From Rhipicephalus microplus (Eukaryota; Arthropoda; Arachnida; Ixodida; Ixodidae): a stretch of 64,000 bases of DNA. A model generated the notes under the pieces. The model worked only from the letters and a program-made list of their open reading frames with translations, did no database searches and had not been told where the DNA came from. This document shows positions 24,101 to 35,300 of the stretch, one piece after another; positions within the stretch are counted from its first letter, which is position 1; the number at the start of each line of letters is the position of its first letter. The translations under genes were made by a program, and so were the position numbers. The DNA is taken from the NCBI RefSeq assembly GCF_043290135.1, contig NW_027464603.1:6154501-6218500 (forward strand). Direction: 5' to 3'.

Positions 24101-25833
24101 CATCTGAGATTAAAAGTACACACAATTGTGACCAAGCTTAGTCCCGTTTTCAAGAGGGTAGCCAGTGTTTATTTCTGAGTGAAGTGTTAAACCCACGGTG
24201 TGGCTGATCCGGTTTGATGTATTGAATTGCATAGTTTGAACCCAAGCGTGTTTTAACGCCTAGCACCTTATACTACCACATAATTTATTAAGGACAAAAT
24301 ATGTGCGCTTCTTCACCTCTTCACGGCCGTCATTCTCGCTTGGTATATACGCGTCATTCTCACACTTACAACCGTGGCTTTTCACGCATGTCGAGTTTGA
24401 GACTACTGCAGCTGCATACTGTTCGGAACTTCAGCATGATGAAATGAAATATATGCTGCAATCGGATCAGCTGATTCTGGTTTTCGCAATACTGCGAGGA
24501 TCGCCTGATTTTTCTTGCTGATTCTTTGTAACGGCGTCTTGTGATCGTGATCATACTTCTCAGGTTGTGTTTGGCGCAGAATTATGCAAATGTTTGGCGA
24601 AGACGTTAGCTAAACCATGGCCTGAAAGCCGGAAGTTCCAATGCAGATTGCGACCGTCTTATTCCCTCCGCAATCATAGGTGTCCGTTTGAGAGCAAAGA
24701 AAGCTTAGAACAGTCGTAAGAAGTAGTACGCTTGTTTTGTTGGTTATACAGCCAGCTGGTGCTGTATTAAAGCTATCAATTGCATGCTACTTCATTAAAT
24801 AATTCGTTTTACAGTATTTTGCGCCAACCGCGACCTCGGTCGTGATACCAGCTCGCCAAGCTGAGCGATAGTGGATTTTGATAATTGCTGGTTGACTACA
24901 CCATCGCTGCCTTTATGAGTGCTAAACATCACTTTTGTTAAGGGGGATTGAAATCATTTACAGTTTTGTTGTGAATAAATACTTCTCTGGCCACATTTCG
25001 GGCAATATCTCCCGATTTCGTCGACGCTCCCTTACAAAGACCTGGCGACACTGATTTTGTCATCTGGGTTCTGGGCAGCGAAAACAGAATTTCAACTGCC
25101 TCAGCAACGCTAGGGACGAGTCAAATTACATTCGTGAGTATAATTTACTGTTCTTCTGTACGAGTGTCCTCTTGTTCTTACCTGTCACGTGCACCTTAAT
25201 CAACCACTCGCCGTAGTGTGCTTGTATTCGGCGAGTAAGTAGGACGCACAGTTGCGGCTTGTCGCGTACGTGCGACCTGAGTGATCGATCTTTTTTCTTT
25301 AGATTCGAGAGTACATGGTATAGCACAGGTAATGTTTCATTGTGCAACTTGTGTAAGCTTACCGCAACTTCACAAGAGCCTATGTTGTCTGCCTATGTCT
25401 TGGGTATCGTTTAGAAAAGTGTCTGCCTGTCACCAATGCTAATGTTATGGGCCTGGGTGTCAAAATTTTGTGGTAGATCGACAGTGTGAGCTAAATGGTG
25501 CATACGCGTAGCACATGTCACACCATTTTGCATAACCGCAACTTTACGATGCACCTTAAACAAGGCCAACTACTGCAGTCTGCTGTAGGTTCAGTGTGGC
25601 CATTATGTGGAGCATGGCTCATTGTAACTAGAGGCAGTTCTCTGCGTGGAAGGTTAGTACGCTAAACAAGGCTTGTGTACCTTGCTAGCTACATTAGATA
25701 TAATGAGCAGCGACATTTAAGAGCTTCGGGAAATCAATACGAGTAAATAAAAGGGGCATCAACATTTATGTCAGTTACTTCGCAGCAAAGAAACTTGTGA
25801 TGGAGAATATGTTGCTGCCAGCAGGGTTAGCTC
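18101..25833. other. Long AT-rich noncoding stretch
   Basis: No coding domain, RNA gene or clear repeat was found in these 7.7 kb. Open frames are short, scattered on both strands and motif-free. It could be intron or intergenic DNA. The stretch at 18,510-18,880 has a slightly longer open frame on the plus strand, but nothing in it matches a family I know. Confidence 0.5.
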
Positions 25834-25995
25834 CCCTACTGAAACGTTCCGTATGATGCGGAGACCTCAAGTACGGAATTATTGGAATATAGAAGACGTA
25901 TGATGCGGACTCCGCATAAGACATATGATGCGGACTCCGCCTAAGACGTAGGATGTGGACTCCGCATAAGACGTAGGATGCAGACTCCGCATCTT
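25834..25995 (+). repeat. Modular hairpin repeat: conserved head plus 25-bp tandem units
   Basis: Positions 25,834-25,856 are a head (CCCTACTGAAACGTTCCG and on) found again, inverted and perfect over 23 bp, at 40,788-40,810. After a spacer, four units follow with an exact 25-bp period, at 25,903, 25,928, 25,953 and 25,978. Each is built on ATGCGGACTCCGCAT, a hairpin with 6-bp arms and a 3-base loop, with some arms carrying substitutions. The architecture, head then array, is shared with the 40.4-40.8 kb repeat although the units differ. The identity of the family is unknown to me. Confidence 0.75.
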
Positions 25996-27240
25996 ATGGA
26001 AAGACGTATCATGCAGAAATTACTGAAATGTGTGCATGTTACGTCTGAATCTAGTGAAAAGCAATATAATGTGTAAATTGAATAGACGTCCACATCTTGA
26101 GTACATGCAATACTGTGTACAAATCACAATATTTCTTAAATGTGCATGATGAGGGATTGAATCATCGGCATAATTCTAATTGTCGTGATGAGGAAGCAAA
26201 ATTACCTTTTAAATAAAATACATTACAAAACTACTAAATTACCATGCTAGCGATCATAAATGGTGCTTACATTGCAACACAGTAATGCAGTGTTCTATGC
26301 AAGACTTAAAGAACTTATAAAGTTATTATTATCAATAGAGAAGCATTAATATACACATCAGCCCTGCTACAATCAATATATTTTTTATTTGTCTGTATGC
26401 TCCAGCTGTGAATAGTGACATTGCAGTGTTGATGGTACACAAATGAGGTGACTGCACCGTAATTTCACGAGCTCCACCTAAGCCACAGGATGGTGGCACA
26501 AAACACAATGCAACAGCAATTTTAGAACGAAATGTTTAAACATAAATAATAATCAAAGCACTGTGAAAGTGTGGCGCTGTGTTTATCTCATGAACGCCTT
26601 GTGGAGATCGGCGAAACGCTGCTTGAGGCTCCGGCACCACTGTAAATTTGGAAGGTCACTGCCATAAAACTTATGTGTCCTTCATAGGCACCTGGAAATG
26701 AAAATAATTGGCACAAATATTGTCAGAGACACATGTTAGCACATTAGTTCACATGCACAAGAAATATAACACACAGAATGAAACTGAAAATGTAAAGGAC
26801 ACAATCCTTCATGTTATGCATATGTGAATAATAGAAGGAATGAGTGTATAAATTAGTTCTGCCACATCAAAGAAAACAGCATGCTTATCACAGTGAAAAT
26901 AACTAGGTTGTCACGATTTTCAATGGTAGAGATAATCGATTATTTTGTCCTTATGAAATTATGACTTAAGTGCTTCCTGCACAGTAAAACTTTAGGAACT
27001 GCAAGTGAAAGCTCTCAATGTACATTTCATAGTGTGTGCATGTACATCTGCTGCCTTTATTGCTATACGGTTTGTGCACAAGATTGGCATCTTGAACAAT
27101 TTTGAGAGTTAAACCTATGCAACTTATGAAGGTTAAAATCACAATTAAAGCAAGCAGGACCAGGCAGGTGCCTTTAAAAATCTGTGCAAGCCAGATAACT
27201 ATAACCGAACTGCACACATATAGGGGAGCAAGCGTAACGA
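25996..27240. other. No assigned gene; one weak terminal-exon candidate
   Basis: Mostly AT-rich sequence without motifs. On the minus strand, 26,639 down to 26,583 reads WCRSLKQRFADLHKAFMR and a stop, preceded by AAATTTACAG, which could be a splice acceptor. A TTTATT at 26,384-26,389 gives AATAAA on that strand. This is suggestive of a terminal exon but too short to call. Confidence 0.3.
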
Positions 27241-27242
27241 AA

Positions 27243-27441
27243 ATTCGGCTGCTGACCCGCAGGTCGCGGTATGAAATCCCGGCTCCATTTCCGATGGAGG
27301 CAGAAATGCTGTAGGCACGTGTGCTCAAATTTGGGTGTACGTTAAAGAACCCCAAGTGGTCGAAGTTTCCAGTGCCCTCCACTACGGGGTCTCTCATAAC
27401 CGTATAGTGGTTTTCGGATGTGAAACCCCACATATAAATCA
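27243..27441 (+). repeat. Ruka-like SINE, copy 3, 5'-truncated
   Basis: This is the same repeat as at 13.4 and 28.7 kb, in the opposite orientation. It begins in the tRNA-like part with CGGCTGCTGACCCGCAGG at about 27,246, lacking the A box. The B box is decayed (GGTATGAAATCCCGG). The body runs through GGAGGCAGAAATGCTGTAGG and GTGCTCAAATTTGGGTG to a tail of CCCCACATATAAATCAA at about 27,441. No target duplication was seen. Confidence 0.85.
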
Positions 27442-28704
27442 AGAATAACAGAAATAAACTGCCAACAGAAAAGTTGGGTGCATGTGCTCTTTGTAAGTGC
27501 TTACACCTTACTACATACAGCATGCTCATTTCATTTTAAATACTGATATTGAAAATAACTGCTCTATTAGGAATGTAAAAGGTAAGGTAGAACTGAACGA
27601 CTCTACAAAAAGTGACCCTATTATGACATCACGTTTTCTTACAACAAAATTGACTAAGACTCTGAAATATCATTATGCAAGAAAAAATCTTCAAAATAAC
27701 AATCAAGTTGGAAGTCATAATTTTTAATATGGCTACTATGACTATAACCAAGAAATCGACCTCAAATGGCTAATGTTAGTTTTTAAGGCCTATGTTCACT
27801 TGACAATGAACTATACCACAAAAAGCACAGCGTTCAGGCAAACCACCACACAAAAAAGAAAGCAGTCCTTTTTTTATTACCTACAATGCCTTTAAAATGG
27901 TATTTTTACCTCTACTTACCACTTTTTATCTAAGTAACTGGTGTGAAACAAGTTAGCTGAAAATGCACTGTGCCTCCAAAACCTGATGGTTGAATCTGAA
28001 TTTTTAAAAAATGGTGAAGCTTGCACTAAATTAGGCTCCACAAGCCTTGGAACAGCGAGACTGCATGACTCTTAGGACTACTTTGGTTACTTGTGTTTTG
28101 TTTCTGGGCCTAAGCATGAAGACAAGGGCTTAACTTAATTGCTGCTAATAAACAAATGCTTTCGAAATTGCCCGTGCGTCAAAGGATGCTCAAACATTTG
28201 TTCTTTTTCGCACTGGCTTATTCTACACCAAACATACAAACCATACGGCCTGGCGACCATCACAGATGTATAGTTTAAAAATGATGGTAATTTACTCTTC
28301 TGAAAATAGTTATTTGCAGAAATGTTTTGAAGAGAAAAAAGTAGTGGTCACGTGGATATCTTCAGAATTTCGCAGAATGTCGTGCGAGTGTTATTTGTGA
28401 GAACAATTTCAAAGTACCGCTTTTTCTTGCCATATTAAATTTGATCTACATATTAAGTAAAGGTGCTTCTTAAAGTATTTGAAGCCGAGTAGCATTAGTG
28501 CAATTTTTCCGCTACATAGGCTTTGAAGAATTCAGCCAAACTGTTTATCGTTTGCATTTCTTGTATGGCAATACTGCACTATGTATGAATATTTGAGCCA
28601 CAAATACTCACTGCACAGAAGTTATATTTCTTGAAAAAAAATAATGTCCAGATTACAAATACACTATATAATCGTTTTTGTCCACATTGAGATGCAATTC
28701 GAGC
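27442..28704. other. No assigned gene
   Basis: AT-rich, with short chance frames only. Confidence 0.5.
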
Positions 28705-28976
28705 TGTGTGTTTGTCTAATTGATTGATATGTGGGGTTTAACGTCTCAAAACCACCATATGGTTATGAGACGCCGTAGTGGAGGGCTCCGGAAATTTCGA
28801 CCACCTGGGGTTCTTTAACGTGCACCCAAATCTGAGCACACGGGCCTACAACACTTCCGCCTCCATCGGAAATGCAGCCGCCGCAGCCGGGATTCGAACC
28901 CGCGACCTGCGGGTCAGCAGCCGAGTACCTTAGCCACTAGACCACCGCGGCGGGGCATGTGTGTTTGTCTAATTGA
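28705..28976 (-). repeat. Ruka-like SINE, copy 2, intact promoter boxes and 19-bp target-site duplication
   Basis: The body is 28,724-28,957. On the minus strand the head holds A box TGGTCTAGTGG (28,934-28,944) and a perfect B box GGTTCGAATCC (28,890-28,900), 33 bases apart as in a tRNA gene, followed by a tRNA-unrelated body and a tail ending CCACATATCAA. Perfect 19-bp copies of TGTGTGTTTGTCTAATTGA flank it at 28,705-28,723 and 28,958-28,976. Intact boxes and a perfect duplication point to a fairly recent insertion. It serves as the reference for the two other copies in this window. Confidence 0.95.
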
Positions 28977-29967
28977 AAATTACTTTTTTGTGTAAGTTGA
29001 AAGCAAATAAACAGTTATTGTTATATGGCAAGTGTTATCATTACAATTTTTGTTTAAATGAGGAAAATGATTTTTGAAGTCTCCTATTGAGGGCCAAGGG
29101 GAACTTCGGAACGGAAGCTGTCGTATATCAAATGCAGAAAACAGCCATCATAAGAAAACTTCAAAAATTCATTTCTACTTTAAGACAAAGTGTAATCATA
29201 TAACTTGCCATATAAAGAGAACTGCTTCCTTGCTTTTGATGGGGCAAAAAAATTGCACTAATATTACTGAGCTTCATGCACTACACACAATCACCTTTAC
29301 TTAATACCTAGACCGAATTTGGTGTAGAAGAGGCAGTATTTTTGAAACACTTTTTACTTTTTACAAAAAAAAACACCCAGACGACATCCTGGGAAGTCCA
29401 GAAGGCACCAGTGTGGCCTAATATTTTGTTCTCTGTGATATATTTTAGTATTTTTGCTGTTTTCAATACAGTAAACGAGAACAATTTTATTTTTCAAAAC
29501 ACATTTAGGACGGTTGGCAAAATGGCTGGGATGTTTGATGTGTAATTGCCTCACTGCCAGCATTTATTCTTCCGAAGCTCGAGCTATCACCTCTCTGTTA
29601 CTGCCTCCCTCATATACAGTGCCTGCATAGGAAAGAAAAAGAAAAAAAGAAAGCCAGGTCCGACAAAGTTCACAAGGCAAGATATTTTCATGTTGGATAA
29701 ATTCATTACCATAAACAGCAGCAAAATAACATTCATTTTGAGTAGTCCAAGACACAAGCTATATACCAGCATACAAAGAGCCAAGCACAAACTTTTCATT
29801 TGAACATGTGTGGTGATAGACAGGAAGCACTTATTGCAAGACTGATCAGTCTGTAATTAACTGAATGAAGTACAATACACTGTTCAATCCAATATCACAT
29901 AGTCATCTTTGCTATAGCAAAGCCATGTGTCATTGATTCATGCACTAGATGGGACAATGCAAATGTA
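28977..29967. other. No assigned gene
   Basis: AT-rich, with no motif-bearing frame. An A-rich run lies near 29,630-29,660. Confidence 0.5.
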
Positions 29968-30112
29968 ACAAAAAAGGTGAAAAAAGAAAACAAGGAAAAA
30001 AAAAGAGGAAAAGGGGGTATGCAAAGTAGGAGCAATGTAGCACTACTTTTACTTTGCATCCCCCTTTTCTTTCTTGTTTTTTCTTCTTTTCTTTCTTTTA
30101 CCTTTTTTTTGC
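29968..30112. repeat. Imperfect purine/pyrimidine palindrome
   Basis: An A/G-rich left arm (about 29,968-30,030, ending in AAAAGGGGGTATGCAAAGTA) is mirrored by a T/C-rich right arm (about 30,050-30,112, starting TACTTTGCATCCCCCTTTT). Arms are 50-60 bases with small bulges, around a loop of roughly 20 bases. A transcript of either strand would fold into a long hairpin. Overlapping Lys/Glu-rich and Phe-rich frames are by-products. Confidence 0.75.
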
Positions 30113-31544
30113 TTTCTTTACTCCCAACCTCCGACAGGAGAACACTTTGTATCATTGCAACCTAACTTGAAAGAAAGCGATGGCTGCATTCTTCTGCGTT
30201 ATAAGTTTTTTTTTCAGACAAACATTTCCAACAGGCACACACGCCTACACCAAAAGACGACGTCATTACTTACCCCATTTAAACTAACACGCCAAGAATG
30301 ACAAGGTGACTTCTAAAAAATAGGTCCTCCTATTGCAACATCGGCCAGCCTGCCTGAAGCACTTCTACTGTTCACCCTGATTACCCCACTAGATGTTTCC
30401 ATCTGTCGACTCACATCTTCATTTTGGATAACACTAAGACGAGCTTAAATTGATGAATACGCACGAAAGTTTAGTGATGTATCATGTATCAGATTAAGCA
30501 ACTCTGTTAAAAAATTAATTATAGCTAGCTTCCAGGCTTTTTATACTGTAGCCTGAAACTTCGTAATGTCTTCTATGCACATGACCCAGATTGACAACGT
30601 AATGCACAACATGCTTCAGAATACTGCGAGGAACATGATAACGACAAAACGACCAGCCACCCAAATTTTTCGCTGTACATGTTTATAAAATGTTCATGTA
30701 CCCCAAACGAGGTGCTTATGATACAAGCCGAAAAAACCTACAAGTAGGGCCTCGGAGACTTCTGGAAGTAGACGTGTTGCATTTTTTCTGTGAAGGTCTT
30801 TACACCCATAAGTGAGGAACAAAACTCCTGTATAATGAAGAATGTTGGCAGCTATCAGTTATAGAAAAACCTAATGCAGCTACTCTTCCCTGACACATCT
30901 GTACATTTAGAGAGGTGACGTAGCTTCTGTGATTGTGGCAGTAACTCCAGAAGGACCAGTGCGAAAATTGGCACTACTTGGCTAGACAAATGTCCAAACA
31001 TGCCTGCCCGACTCCCTCTAGCCATCCCGGCTGAATCTGACACATGATTTCTTAACTGCTGGCTGGACAAAAACAAAACCACTCAAGCACTCACACTACA
31101 CAGCGTGAAGTTTCTCTGGAGTGGTCAACTTCGTCTTCTGCGATGAAAGAGCAGCACAGTGTACTGATAAGACACTCCTTGCAATGGTTTTCAATGCCAC
31201 ACAGTGACCTTGCTGTTCCTGTCGAAGAGAGCTTTGGGAGCTTGGAGGGTGCTTGCTCTTTTCTGGGGGCTGCTGCCGCTCCTAGTTTTCTGCTCAAGGT
31301 CAACCTGCACAAAGTTGTAGACGAGGCTTTAAGAGTTGTATATAATGATATACAAATTTTCGCTGAACACACATTTCCTCGTGGCACACTGAGGAATTTC
31401 TTATAAAACTTAAGGCCTCGCATATGCAAACATTTACAATCGATCCGAAGATGCACTCGACTCTAAAGGAGCAAGTTTGTTACGTAGTGTATATAAAGAA
31501 AGGTCATTCAGCACAACCACAACTACAGTTGCACACGAAAACGA
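30113..31544. other. No assigned gene
   Basis: Overlapping frames at 31,143-31,406 (plus) and 31,091-31,456 (minus) are the longest here and slightly GC-richer than the surroundings, but show no domain I recognise. I cannot say whether either is an exon. Confidence 0.4.
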
Positions 31545-31632
31545 CATTTTACACGATCCTGTTTATTTACATGGTCCTGTTCATTTTATTTACACGGTCC
31601 ATTTTACACGGTCCTGTTTTACACGATCTGGT
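31545..31632 (+). repeat. Short minisatellite, five degenerate units
   Basis: The core TTTACACGGTCC (variants ACACGATCC and ACATGGTCC) occurs at about 31,549, 31,566, 31,589, 31,604 and 31,618, with spacing of 14-23 bases. Confidence 0.7.
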
Positions 31633-32159
31633 CTGCATGAACTCTTGAACCGGGCACCATATAGGTTGAAAGACACACACAGAGTTTGGGACAAACCTAG
31701 TTTCCCGTGGAACATCCTCTTGCACTATAACAACACATCTCAATCTAGTTAGTTGGTCAGAACGAGCTGAAAACAGCTCGCACTTGAAAAGCACGGGCAG
31801 AAGGAATGACGCCTGCACCTTGTGCTCCCTGTACATTCTCGTTGAGGGTGCAGTTTTAACCTTATCCTTATGCAATTTCGCATTTATCACATTGTTGGCT
31901 GCATAATCTTTGTGGCATTAAAGTGTGTGATACCGTCATGTGTATCCCATGTAATTTATAAAAATAGAATACAAGATAGCCTAATTCAAAAATAACAAAG
32001 TGCATCCAGCGCCATGTCCAGTAGCCATTCTTTAGGCAAGTGGCAGAATGATTTATTCTTCAAAACATATCTTACTTGTAACCACTACAAGAGCTAACTC
32101 GTACACTGGCACATTCTGTTTGCCTCTTCAGATTATAAGGTACCTTTTTTACACCAGAA
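31633..32159. other. No assigned gene
   Basis: No coding match or repeat was recognised. Confidence 0.5.
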
Positions 32160-32305
32160 AATCTTCAAGAAGAATAGAAGTGTTGTAATTGTGAAGAAAG
32201 AAAAGTAGAAGGAAAAAAAGATAACCTGCCCTGTACAGGGACCAAGCCTGCGAACTTCGAATAGCATGTCCGATGCTCTATCAACTGAGCTACCATGGCG
32301 GCTAT
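32160..32305 (-). repeat. tRNA-derived SINE candidate, second family
   Basis: On the minus strand from about 32,301, GGTAGCTCAGTTGATAGAGC is a clear tRNA-like A-box region. GGCTTGGTCCC near 32,250 is a decayed B box. A pyrimidine-rich tail (CTTTTTTTCCTTCTAC) follows, to about 32,200. The tRNA-like segment does not resemble the head of the Ruka-like family, so this is a separate SINE or a tRNA pseudogene. Bases 32,306-32,400 may be part of its 5' region. Confidence 0.6.
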
Positions 32306-35300
32306 CCCTCTTCCAATTTGCACGGTATATATGTGCGTTTATACATGGAAGAGTCAGTCAGCGCTGCCTGTTACAATTATGGCGAGTGTGGGACACCTTT
32401 TTTTGCCTACTGGCAATTACATTACGATTGCAATTACGTTACGATTACTCCCAATATCTCTATACTTCTTTGGCAGCATTATGCATCTGTCAGTTCTCAG
32501 AAACTCTGCAATCACAGGAGGTGGCAATGGTTCGCCCTCCCACCTAAATGCATGTATTGAACACATGCACAACTGATAAAAAAAAACAAGTCACACACCG
32601 CTAAGATTACTGAGATTCACTGTTTCAGATTCATGAGTAAAGGAAAGGACCATAAATTTAAGGGTTTGTTGTCTTTGTTGAACACATTAAAATGAGAACT
32701 AGCAGAAAACGATGCCAAACAAACTATAGGAGATGTTATCAAAAGTAACTTTAACAAAATTGTGAAAAGAAAAGTGAACAAAAACGTACCTTGGCAACGT
32801 TTTTTGACCATTGAATTGACATTACTTTTTATAACATCCCTTTATTTTACTGGGTAATGTTGTCGGGTAATTCTCATTATTAGAGTGGTGAGTAGGCTGA
32901 CAAAGAAAGTATATGGCATTGATACTTCTTTTGAACACCTAAAAGTTTGAGGACCTTAAAAGAGCGGAAGCTACTTTGAGTAGACCAGAATATTTAGTTG
33001 GAGTGAAAAAAAACGTACACACATTTTTACCAGGCTTTTTAACACATTTTGAGACATAAAAGTGTATGCTGCCAGTAATGTTAAGTACCATTACTTTTGT
33101 CACACTATGCACTGTAGCAGGTGTAGTTAGAGTGGTGATAGTGAAGGATTAATCAAGCACGCCACCAACTGCGTTCACATCAATGATCGCGTATTTTAAA
33201 AATAAACCTGCTGTATAGTAAAAAAATTTTAGAGCATTTATGATTTTATCCAAATCAAGTTAAGCCGACTTGGTAAGCAAACCATTTGCATAAAATCAAA
33301 AGGCATAAAGTGATTCATGTATTATAACTATGTGAACAATTTCAGCAACGCAGGGCAAAGTGAGAACAGTTCTATTAAAAAACCCCTCTCATTATAACAT
33401 GCATGAAAAGCACCACACCAGAATATTTTATAGTGCATGTAATATCGAGACTACTAGACTGTCTATTGACCTTTTAGAAGAAGGGTATCTTTTTCACGTT
33501 CAAGGGGCAACCACTTAGCCTTTTCGTGAGCTTTTCTGTGAATATTTCCTGAATTTCAGATATCATTAGGATTGATTTAGAGTGAACAGATTTTGCTTAC
33601 GCTTTGAAACCTAGTTCTGTATGTAACTGCAATTATGGGTGCCAAACCACCTCCAAATAATTTTTAACATTTAACTTATTTCTTAACTGCAGCAGCACAA
33701 CTAGCTATGGGTGCCCAAAAAGTAGCTAGAAACAATACCTTTACCTCTTTGAGCCTTTTGGAAGTGTTCAGCTTCTCAGCGCTCACCTTACAACATTTTT
33801 TTTAAATACGTGTTTGTGTGTCCATTGCTCTTGCTCCTTGTACAGTAAGGAGAAGCACATGGCAAGAAGAGACAAGAAAGAAGCATAGCGAAAAAAAGCG
33901 AAATAAGCGAGGACCTCTTTTGTATCGTACAATGTGTGTAACATTACTATTGCGACAACATATAGACAAATTATCACGGCTATGCATCTATTGTAGAGTC
34001 ATACACAGCTGCAACACCACGACTAAATTCCAACCTTGTGTTGGTTTAGGATCCCTTTATAGTGGCAAGCTAAAGATATCTGCATTTGTTTGGCACATAT
34101 TAAGATGCAGTGAAATGTGATATGGTAATCTCATTTAGAATGCACGTCATGTGGCTTCATTGTATATGTGGCCACAAGTAACTCTCGTTGCAAAGCAATA
34201 TGGCGGAGCCTAAACCGACGTCACCGACCACTCCAATCTGAACTTGCCTTTGCTACTTGCCCATTATCATCCCAGCAAAAAATGAATAATTGAATCTGCT
34301 ACAGATATGTGCTAGCCTATGCTAAGGACCAAGTATGAAAGGTGTTTTGTCATTTTGAGATCAGTTATTTGTTCAAGAACACTTGCTGTCAAACACAAAT
34401 ACATTGCTGTCGAAGCATCAAGACTCAAATATAAAGCAAAAAGAAGTGTCTCTTTAAAAATTACAGGCCACAAGGAGCAAGATAAATATTTGATATACTT
34501 GGGATGTAAGGCACGCACAAGAGGTGCTGCCATATTATACTTTTCCTTGTGTTGAAACCTGCTTGCTTTACTCACCCAACACATCTGTAAAGATGCCGTG
34601 AAAACACTAAGGAGCTGATGCAGCAAAGTTGAACACATGTCCAGGAATTCCACCATTCCTAAGCAGCCCTACAGCCTCCACAGTCCTGCAACCATTTGTA
34701 AGATAAATATAGTTCTACCCAAAGTTCTTGGTTTACAGACACACATGCAAGACGCATAACCACTCTATAGGAAGTTTGCATGATAATGCGCTGGGTAGCA
34801 AAACGGATGCCAATATCAAGTATCCCGGCCTGCCGCTTCTTTCTTTCCGTTCTAAATTAATCAATCCATGGTTAATAAATGTTCCCCCAATGTGAAGTGT
34901 ACTGGCCGTCCGGTGAATAATTGCAATGTATTTCAAACACAGTTCATTTCATGGCAAGTAAGCATGCAATAGCGATTTGTCAGCTGTTCGAGAAAAGAGC
35001 ATGAAGTTTAGCTAAAACCGATGTTTTTTATAAATACCATTCAATTTGATATAAACGTTGTGAGCATTATGTGAAGGAACAAGGATTCATGTTTAATCAA
35101 TGATTTCTTATAATGTACTGATATGAATGCAACTAACTGAATATGAATTAATAATTTTTGCTTGAGAATTTAGAGTTGTGAACACTATCGCACTTGCAAG
35201 CTGCATCTTGTCCAAAACAGCGGCAAGATAGGCTAGTTTCTGTAGGTGAGCAGTAATGAGCAGTGCAAAGTAACAACAAGAAACACCAGTAACAACAGTA

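Noticed and set aside
29895..30165. Lys/Glu-rich and Phe-rich frames
   Set aside because: Translation of the purine/pyrimidine palindrome.
31091..31456. 121-codon minus frame overlapping an 87-codon plus frame
   Set aside because: No domain, no splice signals at plausible positions, and two overlapping frames of similar quality; cannot be supported as an exon.
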